A program made the translations under genes and the position numbers. This document shows positions 56,140 through 64,000 of a stretch of 64,000 bases of DNA, one piece after another. Below the pieces are notes generated by a model. It ran no database searches. It saw nothing but the letters and a program-made list of their open reading frames with translations, and was not told the origin of the DNA. Source of the DNA: Palsa-360 sp963710315 (GTDB lineage: Bacteria; Acidobacteriota; Terriglobia; Acidiferrales; UBA7541); NCBI GenBank assembly GCA_963710315.1, contig CAVPZW010000005.1, forward strand, positions 372,001-436,000, written 5' to 3'. Position 1 is the first letter of the stretch. The number at the start of each line of letters is the position of its first letter.

Positions 56140-56454
56140 CTACAGCCTTTCGGATTGATCGCCAGTATCGTGTCTTTCAGGCAGCATGCTCTGATGCAGG
56201 ATGCGGACGATTAAAATGCCGGTGTGCTCCTGGCGATAAAACACCACATGTTTGCCATGTTCTAGTCGGCGCAAGCCCGGTCGAATGTCATCACAAGTTC
56301 GGCCTAAAGCGGGGTTGTCGGCCAGGGCCTGGCAAAAAGTTTCCAGATCGGCGAGATAGCGGGCGGTTTGGGCTTTGCCCCAGGTGCGGAGGGTGTATTC
56401 GCCGATGCCGAGCAGGTCGGTCTCTGCGCGGGGCGAAATGCGAAATATTGCCAT
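56140..56454 (-). CDS. parE: ParE/RelE-family toxin
   Basis: This 104-residue protein matches the ParE toxin pattern: FRISPRAETDLLGIGEYTLR, the central LADLETFCQALADNPALGRT, GLRRLEHGKHVVFYRQEHTG and a final IVRILHQSMLPERH. ParE proteins poison DNA gyrase, while the similar RelE fold cleaves mRNA; the C-terminal part favours ParE. It follows its antitoxin on the same strand after 15 bases. Confidence 0.9.
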   Translation of the reverse strand: MAIFRISPRAETDLLGIGEYTLRTWGKAQTARYLADLETFCQALADNPALGRTCDDIRPGLRRLEHGKHVVFYRQEHTGILIVRILHQSMLPERHDTGDQSERL

Positions 56455-56469
56455 AGTTAGCGCCTAGAG

Positions 56470-56727
56470 CTAGCGCGGCGAGCGGGGAAGCTTGAGGGTT
56501 TTGCGGACGCGCCCGAATACGTTGCCTTGGGCGACGCCGCTGGCGTCGCCTTCGTCGATGGCCGCTCGCAGCGCGGCAAGCTTCGCTTCGTACTGCTGTT
56601 CCTCGCGTTCCAGGGTTCGCAATCCGGCGCGCACAACTTCACTGGCGTTTTCGTAACGCCCGGTTTTGACCTTCTTGGCCACAAAGCGGTCCAACTCGCT
56701 GGTCAAATTGACGTTCCGGGTGGGCAT
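56470..56727 (-). CDS. parD: ParD-like antitoxin
   Basis: This 85-residue protein has the ribbon-helix-helix start of the CC2985/ParD family (RNVNLTSELDRFVAKKVKTG, RYENASEVVRAGLRTLEREE), and a C-terminal helix that wraps the toxin. It is first in the leftward pair with parE. Such modules are often found in accessory islets, like this one beside the RloC-like gene. Confidence 0.9.
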   Translation of the reverse strand: MPTRNVNLTSELDRFVAKKVKTGRYENASEVVRAGLRTLEREEQQYEAKLAALRAAIDEGDASGVAQGNVFGRVRKTLKLPRSPR

Positions 56728-56828
56728 GGGGGAAGGCCTTTCTCGAATATGAATTTCGACTCTATTATCACATGATTGGCAAAGATTGCCAACATCAATG
56801 GATCGCAGTGTGGCCTGCTCTCATGTTT

Positions 56829-57821
56829 TCAGGCCCGCTGCAGCAGCGCCATCATGTCGGGGGTGTAGCGCTCTCCGACGACGGGAATGTGCGCGAGGCG
56901 GTCCGCGATTTTCTTGCGGTCGTTCTCGTTTAGCTTCACGTTTAGCGCGCCCATGTTGTCTTCCAGATAGCGGAGGCGTTTTGTGCCGGGGATGGGCACT
57001 ACGTCCTGGCCTTGAGCGAGCACCCAGGCCAACGCCAGTTGCGCGGGGGTTGCGCCTTTTTCCGCCGCCAACTCCTTTACCGCGGCGGCCAGCTTGAGAT
57101 TTTCTTGCAGAGCTTTTTCTCCGAAGCGGGGATTGGTGCGGCGCCAATCGCTTGGGTCGAGATCATCGAGTTTTTGGATTGCGCCGGTCAGGAATCCACG
57201 GCCTAGCGGACTGTATGGAACGAAGGTGATGCCCAGCTCGCGGCACGTCGCGAGCACGCCATTGGACTCCACATCGCACGACCAGAGCGAATACTCGCTT
57301 TGCAGCGCGGCTATGGGGTGAACTTTCACGGCGCGGCGCAGCGTTTCCGGGCCGGCTTCCGACAGCCCAAGCATGCGGACTTTGCCGGCTGAAACCAGCT
57401 TGGCCATTGCGCCCACCGTTTCCTCGATTGGCACTTTTGGATCGACGCGATGCTGATAGTAGAGATCGATGGTTTCGATGCCCAGGCGCTGCAGGCTGCC
57501 GTCGCAGGCGCGGCGCACATTTTCCGGAGAGCTGTCCACTGAGCGGCTTCCGCCGGGGCCAATGCGAAAGCCAAATTTGGTGGCCACCACGACGCGATCG
57601 CGCGGAATCGTGCGCAAGAAACGTCCCAGCAGTTCTTCGTTCTTGTGCGGGCCGTAAATTTCAGCTGTATCCAGAAAATTCCCGCCGAGCTCCAAATATC
57701 GGTGCAGCACTCGAAGCGATTCCGCTTCGTCCGTTGGTCCATAGGCAAAGGACATGCCCATGCACCCCAGCCCGAGTGCCGAAACCTGAGTTCCAGTTTT
57801 TCCCAATTTGCGGTGTTCCAT
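56829..57821 (-). CDS. aldo/keto reductase
   Basis: This 330-residue protein is a member of the aldo/keto reductase 13-like group: MEHRKLGKTGTQVSALGLGC at the start, FLDTAEIYGPHKNEELLGRF with the catalytic Asp and Tyr, IDLYYQHRVDPKVPIEETVG and the cofactor end VVPIPGTKRLRYLEDNMGAL. The ATG at 57821 has GGGAG upstream and fits the family start. It reduces aldehydes or ketones with NADPH; the substrate is not known. It is unlike the aldo/keto reductase at 17633 in length and detail. Confidence 0.93.
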   Translation of the reverse strand: MEHRKLGKTGTQVSALGLGCMGMSFAYGPTDEAESLRVLHRYLELGGNFLDTAEIYGPHKNEELLGRFLRTIPRDRVVVATKFGFRIGPGGSRSVDSSPENVRRACDGSLQRLGIETIDLYYQHRVDPKVPIEETVGAMAKLVSAGKVRMLGLSEAGPETLRRAVKVHPIAALQSEYSLWSCDVESNGVLATCRELGITFVPYSPLGRGFLTGAIQKLDDLDPSDWRRTNPRFGEKALQENLKLAAAVKELAAEKGATPAQLALAWVLAQGQDVVPIPGTKRLRYLEDNMGALNVKLNENDRKKIADRLAHIPVVGERYTPDMMALLQRA

Positions 57822-57925
57822 GTTTTCTCCCATCTGTGGCTTAACTTTTATGATGTTCCGCGCAAGATGAACGGTACGGCGCTTGGGCAACAAAAGTAAA
57901 GAGAATGCTGTCCATGAGGCATCGC

Positions 57926-59596
57926 TTATTGGGCGGGCAACGGCTTATCAGGCCGAGGATATTGGAAGATGCCGAAAGGGTCGGTGCCGATTAGGATTCG
58001 GTTCGGCTCGACGAGAATCGTGGTGGGCTTGACCGGAGCTTGATCCGTGGTGGAAAGGCAATAATAGTTGTCGAGCTTGCCGTCCTTATCGAAGTGAACA
58101 AGGTCTCCGCCAATGGCAGCCCACACTTCCTGGGTCGCAGGGTCCACGCCGATTGCTTCGATTGCGGGTTTTGTCCCGGTAGCGCGTCCACGCTGCGAAA
58201 TTCGCAAGCCAAAAGCCACGTTGTTGGATTGCATTCCTCCGCCGCGCATTCCGCCGTGCATGCCTCCGGGCATTTCGCCCCCTCCACCTCCTTCCATGCC
58301 GCCGCCTCCCATGCCGCCCATGTGGTGCATTTCTCCGCCCCCTGTCATGGGCCTGCCACCGGATAATGTATTGTCGGTGCCTGAAGAGGAGCCTCCCGAT
58401 GAACTGGAACTATTGGGATACATCTGTGACGCATCGGTCCCCATGCCGATGGTCCCAATGCCAGCCACGCGAACCTCGGGGTTAATGTTCCAATTGGAAT
58501 AGTCCGAACCGGAAGCCTGTTGGTTCAATGGCAAGGAGCTTTCGTAGGCGAGGTATCCGTAACCGTCATATTTGCGGATCGTCGGGGCGGAAGGATCGAA
58601 GAGGTTGATATAAACGTTTCCCGCCGAATCGCCATGGAACCAGCTGCGATTTAATTGCGGTTTTCCATTTCCATTTTCATTTCGTAGAGGTCTGGCATCG
58701 CTCGAGCTTCCAGCGTTGGCGCGCGGCGAGCAGCGAAGCGTGGCCATGTCGCATTCCGCGCCGCTCGGATCGATCACATCACCGAAGCTGCGATTCATCT
58801 CTCCTCGCACCGTGTCATAGACATCCACGAGATGCGGCGAGGATAAGCTGGCGACCGCGACATCGCCGTCGGACAGCGGTTCGACCGAGATAGGCGAGGT
58901 TACGCGAATTTTTTTCACAAAGATTCCGTCGGCGGAATAAATCTTGATCGCATTCGCACCCATGTCGGAAACGTAGACGCGGCCGGAGGAGTCCACTTGC
59001 AGGTCCGAACCGTAGACAATCGAGGCATCGGGCGAGGAGCCGCGCGCGGATTCCGCCGGGATTTGTCCAAGCCGCTTGCCTGCCGGGGAGTAAATGGAGG
59101 CAGCGGTTCCCGGAGCGGTCAAAGTGTAATAGTTGCCGGAAGGGCCGAGTCGAATGGCGCGCAAACCAGGGCCAACTTCCGGCAGAATATGCGCCTCCGC
59201 CGAGAGGCATTGGTCACCCTCCTGGCCTGTGACTGTGAGGTTCTGGCGGACTTCCTTGACCTTCAACTTTATCTCCAAGGTTGCCGGTGCGTTGGCGACG
59301 ATATGAATGTCATCATTTTCGTATTTTTCAAGGCCGGGCGCTTCAACCGTCAAATGATAAGTTCCAGGAGCAACCTCCGTAAAAGTGTAGGCGCCGCGCT
59401 GGTCCGCAGCGGTGGGGCGATCGGAATGATTGGCAGGATCGATCAGGTGAATGCTTGCGTTTGGAACGGCAGCTCCGCTGGGATCGCTGATATTGCCGTG
59501 CAGCGAGGATAAAGATTGGCTCTGAGCCTGGCGACTGCCCGCGAGAAAAACCGCCAAGCACACAACAGCCATGCAAATTCTCAAGTTGGACTTCAT
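57926..59596 (-). CDS. exported protein with carboxypeptidase-regulatory-like domain, beta-propeller-like repeats and Gly/Met/His-rich insert
   Basis: This 556-residue protein has a signal peptide (MAVVCLAVFLAGSRQAQSQS), then a carboxypeptidase-regulatory-like beta-sandwich (about 30-115: LHGNISDPSGAAVPNASIHL, GTYHLTVEAPGLEKYE). Then NHL/SMP-30-like strands follow (LQVDSSGRVYVSDMGANAIK, DSAGNVYINLFDPSAPTIRK). Near 415-455 an insert is composed almost only of Gly, Met, His and Glu (GGGEMHHMGGMGGGGMEGGG), which could bind copper or another metal. The first domain is typical of acidobacterial surface proteins. Function is unknown. Confidence 0.8.
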   Translation of the reverse strand: MKSNLRICMAVVCLAVFLAGSRQAQSQSLSSLHGNISDPSGAAVPNASIHLIDPANHSDRPTAADQRGAYTFTEVAPGTYHLTVEAPGLEKYENDDIHIVANAPATLEIKLKVKEVRQNLTVTGQEGDQCLSAEAHILPEVGPGLRAIRLGPSGNYYTLTAPGTAASIYSPAGKRLGQIPAESARGSSPDASIVYGSDLQVDSSGRVYVSDMGANAIKIYSADGIFVKKIRVTSPISVEPLSDGDVAVASLSSPHLVDVYDTVRGEMNRSFGDVIDPSGAECDMATLRCSPRANAGSSSDARPLRNENGNGKPQLNRSWFHGDSAGNVYINLFDPSAPTIRKYDGYGYLAYESSLPLNQQASGSDYSNWNINPEVRVAGIGTIGMGTDASQMYPNSSSSSGGSSSGTDNTLSGGRPMTGGGEMHHMGGMGGGGMEGGGGGEMPGGMHGGMRGGGMQSNNVAFGLRISQRGRATGTKPAIEAIGVDPATQEVWAAIGGDLVHFDKDGKLDNYYCLSTTDQAPVKPTTILVEPNRILIGTDPFGIFQYPRPDKPLPAQ

Positions 59597-59981
59597 GACA
59601 ACACCCTTTCAAGAATAGATCCATGAAACATATCGGAAGCATGCCGGAACCCCGCCGGCAGTCCCCTCGCTTGTCTCTCCCGGAGCAATAGAGATGCTAA
59701 AACCGCAAGGAATGTTGCATTCACCAAGACAGAAGCCATTTAGCCGCGAAAGACACAATTTCAATAGAGATGGGTGGATCGAGGTAAATTGACCAAGGAC
59801 TCTACGCAGTATTTCTCCAGGATTCGTTTTTCTCTAATTCGCCGTCGATGTGTGCAGGCAACCCAAAGTGTCGGAACGGCCGCCGTCATTTTGATGTGAC
59901 AATGGGGAGGTAGACGTGATAACTAGATTCCTTCAAACAGCTTGGGCTAAAGCAATCTGAAGTGCATAAGGGAGCGCACTC
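59597..59981. other. divergent intergenic region
   Basis: This 385-base gap between divergent genes must hold both promoters. I see no gene, repeat or clear operator. Confidence 0.4.
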
Positions 59982-61100
59982 ATGAAATCCAAGGCGCCAT
60001 TTAACGGATACATCTCCGCGGGGCAGTGTCAACGGCCGGATGGCCACCGCCTTTCGCGCAGAGACCTGCTAGGAATGATGGCCGCTACCGGCGCGGGCAT
60101 GGCGCTGGCGCAGCGCTCGTTCGGCCAGAGTGTGGGCGTGGGGCCGCGCATTATCGACATGCATCATCATTTTTATCCTCCGAAATATGTCGCTGAAATT
60201 GCCAGCAAATTTACGGAGACGGATAGCCAGCGAGCGCTGCGCACCAATTGGAATCCCAAATTCTCTCTGGACCAGATGGACCAGTGCGGCGTGGCCACGG
60301 CCATCGGTTCATTGACGAGTCCTGGGGTATGGCTCGGAAATAATCAAGAAGGGCGCGCGTGGGCTCGCCAGTGCAATGAGTACGGGGCGCAGATGATCAA
60401 GGACTACCCCGGGCGCTTTGGAATGTGGGCGGCAATTCCGCTCCCGGACATCGATGGCAGCCTTCGCGAAATCGAATATGCACTGGACACTTTGAAGCTG
60501 GACGGCATTGGTCTCTTGACCAGCTACGAGGATGGAAAGTTGCTCGGCGACCCGAAGTACGCCCCGGTGATGGACGAACTGAATCGCCGCAAGGCCATCA
60601 TTTTCGTGCATCCGACCGTGACATGCTGCTCCGATCCCATTCCGCCGCTGAACGAATCCGTCATTGAATTTCCCACGGACACGACGCGCACGATTACCAG
60701 TTTGATTTACCGGGGCACATTTGCGCGCTGCCCCAATATTCGTTTCATCTTCTCTCACGGCGGCGGCACGTTGCCCATGATTCTCAGCCGCATTTCCGGT
60801 CCGGCGAAAAAAATGACGCCGGAACAGCGCGCCGCGATCATCCCAAATGGATTTGAAGGCGAATTGCAGCGCCAATACTATGACGTCGCCAGCGTGGCCA
60901 CCAATCCACCGGGCATGGCCGCGGTCCTGAAGCTCTTTTCCGTGAGTCACCTTCTGTTCGGATCGGACCTTCCGTATTGGACTGTTGCGTCCATCGTGGA
61001 CGGACTGAACAGCGCGGGCCTTCCGGTGCAGGACGTCCGCGCCATCCAGCGCGATAACGCTCTTGCGCTGTTGCCGCGTTTGAAAGGAATTGGAGCGTAG
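59982..61100 (+). CDS. Tat-exported amidohydrolase (ACMSD-like, amidohydrolase family 2)
   Basis: This 372-residue protein has a twin-arginine signal (SRRDLLGMMAATGAGMALA) and an amidohydrolase-2 TIM barrel. The metal motif at the first strand is IDMHHHFYPP. FVHPTVTCC, FIFSHGGGTLP and LLFGSDLPYW supply the further His and Asp ligands. The family includes ACMSD and related decarboxylases or hydrolases acting on aromatic acids. An exported member is unusual. GGGAG lies upstream of the ATG. Substrate is unknown. Confidence 0.88.
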   Translation: MKSKAPFNGYISAGQCQRPDGHRLSRRDLLGMMAATGAGMALAQRSFGQSVGVGPRIIDMHHHFYPPKYVAEIASKFTETDSQRALRTNWNPKFSLDQMDQCGVATAIGSLTSPGVWLGNNQEGRAWARQCNEYGAQMIKDYPGRFGMWAAIPLPDIDGSLREIEYALDTLKLDGIGLLTSYEDGKLLGDPKYAPVMDELNRRKAIIFVHPTVTCCSDPIPPLNESVIEFPTDTTRTITSLIYRGTFARCPNIRFIFSHGGGTLPMILSRISGPAKKMTPEQRAAIIPNGFEGELQRQYYDVASVATNPPGMAAVLKLFSVSHLLFGSDLPYWTVASIVDGLNSAGLPVQDVRAIQRDNALALLPRLKGIGA

Positions 61101-61456
61101 CGTCTGCGACCTGAATTTGAAACGAGGTCCGCCAGGGATTGATCGTGACGACAGAGTCGTAGCTCGCCTCTTCAGAGCGAAAGTTTTTTCACCCAGACAA
61201 GCGAAAATCCCCGTGTCTGAAGGCAGGGGCCAGCAAAGCTGAGAGCCTATCCGGCCAATTTAACCAATCAGTTCATTATCTGCAGGTTGCAGGTACGCTT
61301 GGTTGTTTCTGCATCCGCCACGAAAAGCATTGGCAACTTGGCCACTAGAAGGATGTCTTTGCGTTGCCGAGGCAATCATTTCGCGCCATAATTTTTAAGC
61401 AAGGTGCTTCCAAGGTCCCCCGCCTAGCTGGAGGCGCCTTCCAAGACAAATTGCCG
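61101..61456. other. intergenic region before the histidine kinase
   Basis: I see no gene or repeat. The kinase promoter should be here. Confidence 0.4.
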
Positions 61457-64000
61457 ATGAATATGGATCCTACGCCACGCGCGAATGTTTCCGCGGAATC
61501 ATCTTCCGCACGGTCAGAGCGCGACCGCCTGAGACGCCGCGAGCGGGGAGTCTGGCGCGCCACACTTCTGCTCCTTGGGGTATTGGCGCTGGCTTTTTCC
61601 GCAACGTCCTGGGATGCCGTCCGGGCCATGCCGCACCGCCTTGAGGCACTGCCCATAGGGTTGGTGATCCTGGTATTTTTGTTTGTTGCATACGCGTGGA
61701 GCAAGACCAATGAAATCGCGGAGTTGCGTGGACTCGTCCGCGGCATCGAGCAGCGCAATAACCCGGTACGAGATCACGAACAACTCGATCAACTCTTCTC
61801 TCTGATTTCCCAATCCCAGCAGGGATATCGCGACCTGATCGATACCTTCGAAGACCTGCTATTCTCGGTCACCAACGACGGCAAAATTCTCACCGTTAAC
61901 CGAAGCTTCGCCGACCTGCTCAATCTTTCCTTTGCCGATGTCGTTGGGCGCGGGCTTGACGAATTCTTCGACCTTCCCGAAGCCAGCGACCGGCAGGCGC
62001 TGGAGAATTGGATGCCGCGCTTCATGCAGCGGCGGCGCTGGACGGGAGTAGTTCGTGCTCGCGTGAAACAAACGGGCGCGTTGCGCTATTTCGATTGCGT
62101 CCTGCACGCCATTGTGCGTGACGACGCTGTTCTGGGAATCAGCGGATTTGCGCGCGATGTGACCAAGGAGCGCGAGAGTGAAACGCGCTTCACCGAGCTT
62201 TTTCAAACCCTGCGCGAAGGCGTTTACCTGGCGTCCGCGGACGACCGCATTACGGAAGTCAACCCGGCGCTCGCGCAAATGCTTGGGTTCGAGAGCAAGG
62301 AAGAATTGCTCAACTGCCAGATTTCCTCGCTATACCGCAAATCCGAAGACCGCGTCGAAGAACAAAAGCTGCTGAACAACCTGGGATTCTTGCGCGCGCA
62401 CGAAATCACGCTCAAGCACCGCGAAGATGGTCGCAACGTGGTTGCGGTCCACACTACCGCGGCCATCCGAGATCCCGCCGGAAAATTTGTGCGCTACCAG
62501 GGCACTTTTGTGGATGTCACCGAGCAGCGCGAAATGGAACGCCGCCTGCACCGCGAGCAGGAATTCGCGGGCCGCCTCATGGATGGCTTTCCCGATCTGG
62601 TGGTCGCCCTTGACACAGAGGGCCGCTACACGTTTGTCAGTCCTCAAATTTTCAACCTTCTTGGTTTTCGCCCGGAGGAGTTGATCGGAAAAAGATTGGG
62701 GGGCCGCATCGATCCGACGGATTGCACCACGATGCTTGAGATGTTCGACGACCTTGTTTCCAATCGGCTCTCCGAAGGGCAGATCGAATTCCGCATGCAG
62801 CACGGAAATGGAACCTGGCTGGTGTTCCGCGCCTCCGCACGGCCCCTGCACGACGAGACGGGACGCATCACCGGAGTGATCGCGTCGGCCCGTGATATTA
62901 CCGAACAGCAGCGGCTGCAGCAGCAGCTCATTCAATCGGAGCGCCTGGCGGCCATGGGCCAGATGATTGCGGGCGTGGCCCATGAACTGAACAATCCGCT
63001 GACCGCCATTCTGGGCGTCACGGAATTGCTGCGGGATCAATCCATCGACGAAAACAAGTCCCGCCAGTTGGATCTGGCGTATCGGCAGGCGCGCCGCGCC
63101 GCGCACATTGTGCAGAGCCTGCTTGTCTTCTCGCGTCCTTCCACGCCGCGCAGCACACTGCTTCATCTGCCGGACTTGCTGCAACGCACCCTGCAGCTGC
63201 ACGAACACTCCCTGCACGCCAATCATATTGAAGTGGACCTGGTCGCGCGTCCCGACCTTCCCACGGTGCAGGGCGATTCCAATCAGCTCACGCAGGTATT
63301 CCTGAATCTCATCGTGAATGCAGAGCAGGCCATCAACGAAGTGCGGAACCACGGCACGCTGCGCATTCGTTTGGGTTTGGTCGGCGAGCGCGTCTTGATC
63401 ACCTTTCAGGACGATGGAGTGGGAATCCGCCGCGAATTGTTGCCGCGCATTTTCGATCCCTTCTTCACCACCAAACGTCCCGGCCGCGGCACCGGCCTTG
63501 GCCTCAGCATTTGCATGGCAATTATTCGCGAGCACAACGGCGATATTTCCGCGCAGCCGCTGCCCGATGGCGGTTCGGTCTTCACCGTGTCCCTTCCGGT
63601 CTGCACGCAGTCCGTGGCGCTGGCCGCAGCGCCCGTGAATGTGGCGAGAACTGCTCGCGTGGAAAATGAAACGCCTGAGGCGCTCACTTCGTCGCTTATG
63701 AGGAAAAGAGTTCTGGTTGTCGATGACGAAGAAAGCATCCTGGAACTTGTAACCGATACCCTGGGAGCCCGCGGTTGCCTGGTGGATCGCGCCTCCTCTT
63801 CCGAACACGCTCAGGAATTGTCGAGCAGAAATTCCTACGACGTGATTCTGTGTGATTTGAATCTGGAGTCCACCTCCGGAGAAGTGGCCTCCGGATTCGA
63901 TCTTCACGATCGCATCATGGAAGCTTCGGCCGTCCGCCGGGGCGCACAGCCACTCTTCATCTTCATGACCGGCGACCTGGTCAACGCCGCCATTGGCGAA
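61457..64000 (+). CDS. hybrid sensor histidine kinase with three PAS domains and a receiver, cut by the window end
   Basis: The frame from ATG 61457 is open to the last base, 848 codons. Two transmembrane helices lie at about residues 35-55 and 62-82. Three PAS domains follow (about 128-235, 244-355, 368-480). The HisKA phospho-acceptor is MGQMIAGVAHELNNPL near residue 500, and the ATPase has N (NLIVNAEQAI), G1 (FQDDGVGI) and G2 (GRGTGLGLSI) boxes at about 614-714. From about 750 a receiver domain starts (RVLVVDDEESILELV, YDVILCDLNLES), so phosphate may pass within the protein. The receiver is incomplete here. The ligand sensed by the PAS domains is unknown. Confidence 0.93.
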   Translation, partial: MNMDPTPRANVSAESSSARSERDRLRRRERGVWRATLLLLGVLALAFSATSWDAVRAMPHRLEALPIGLVILVFLFVAYAWSKTNEIAELRGLVRGIEQRNNPVRDHEQLDQLFSLISQSQQGYRDLIDTFEDLLFSVTNDGKILTVNRSFADLLNLSFADVVGRGLDEFFDLPEASDRQALENWMPRFMQRRRWTGVVRARVKQTGALRYFDCVLHAIVRDDAVLGISGFARDVTKERESETRFTELFQTLREGVYLASADDRITEVNPALAQMLGFESKEELLNCQISSLYRKSEDRVEEQKLLNNLGFLRAHEITLKHREDGRNVVAVHTTAAIRDPAGKFVRYQGTFVDVTEQREMERRLHREQEFAGRLMDGFPDLVVALDTEGRYTFVSPQIFNLLGFRPEELIGKRLGGRIDPTDCTTMLEMFDDLVSNRLSEGQIEFRMQHGNGTWLVFRASARPLHDETGRITGVIASARDITEQQRLQQQLIQSERLAAMGQMIAGVAHELNNPLTAILGVTELLRDQSIDENKSRQLDLAYRQARRAAHIVQSLLVFSRPSTPRSTLLHLPDLLQRTLQLHEHSLHANHIEVDLVARPDLPTVQGDSNQLTQVFLNLIVNAEQAINEVRNHGTLRIRLGLVGERVLITFQDDGVGIRRELLPRIFDPFFTTKRPGRGTGLGLSICMAIIREHNGDISAQPLPDGGSVFTVSLPVCTQSVALAAAPVNVARTARVENETPEALTSSLMRKRVLVVDDEESILELVTDTLGARGCLVDRASSSEHAQELSSRNSYDVILCDLNLESTSGEVASGFDLHDRIMEASAVRRGAQPLFIFMTGDLVNAAIGE

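Noticed and set aside
62330..63907. A 525-codon open frame antisense to the histidine kinase
   Set aside because: The plus strand encodes clear PAS, HisKA, ATPase and receiver motifs, so the antisense frame is a shadow.

Overview
The window reads as chromosomal DNA of an Acidobacteriota bacterium, probably a soil lineage. The reasons are G+C-rich codon use, the acidobacterial LPLNGRN motif typical of Oar-like TonB receptors, DUF4139 and carboxypeptidase-regulatory-like exported proteins, a six-domain S1 with a long N-terminal extension, and long palindromic repeats between genes. Phylum is an inference from protein style; no rRNA gene is present. Five genes carry apparent single-base frameshifts, two of them in the essential rpoB, so the sequence probably comes from a draft or metagenome assembly with residual indels.

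Layout. (1) 0.2-9.4 kb: a cassette bounded by 36-base direct repeats (237-272 and 9363-9398). Leftward it has two paralogous FAD oxidoreductases and an exported pentahaem cytochrome c. Rightward it has three tandem paralogous exported NTF2-like proteins and a Tat-exported alpha/beta hydrolase. (2) 9.6-15.3 kb: a zinc-ribbon/pilin-like protein, a type IV pilin with its terminator, an ECF-like sigma factor with a chimeric anti-sigma protein, and a DUF4139 protein. (3) 15.3-25.8 kb: RidA, a cystathionine beta-synthase, an aldo/keto reductase, a UvrC-like protein without the C-terminal nuclease, an acyl-CoA dehydrogenase, a HIT protein, an HU/IHF protein, ribosomal protein S1 and a DnaC-like ATPase, with several families of intergenic inverted repeats. 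(4) 26.3-30.0 kb: dsbA-like, mauE/doxX-like and a class A penicillin-binding protein. (5) 30.3-34.5 kb: a heat-shock operon dnaK - unknown gene - dnaJ - hspR, with a HAIR-like HspR operator over the promoter. (6) 34.5-38.7 kb: thiL, an M23 peptidase, an exported protein of unknown function and a BrnT/BrnA module. (7) 39.0-53.2 kb: tRNA-Thr, Tyr, Thr and Gly, then tuf, rpmG, tRNA-Trp, secE, nusG, rplK, rplA, rplJ, rplL, rpoB, rpoC. (8) 53.3-56.7 kb: a small defence-like islet with a Rad50/RloC-like ATPase that is a candidate anticodon nuclease, and a ParE/ParD module. (9) 56.8-64.0 kb: an aldo/keto reductase, an exported beta-propeller-like protein with a Gly/Met/His-rich insert, a Tat-exported amidohydrolase, and a hybrid PAS histidine kinase cut by the window end.

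The translation/transcription block and the heat-shock operon are conserved housekeeping regions. The 0.2-9.4 kb cassette, the 53.3-56.7 kb islet and the brnTA module are accessory. The candidates for undescribed biology are the repeat-bounded oxidoreductase/cytochrome/NTF2/hydrolase cassette, the chimeric anti-sigma protein, the RloC-like ATPase and the unknown gene in the usual grpE position.
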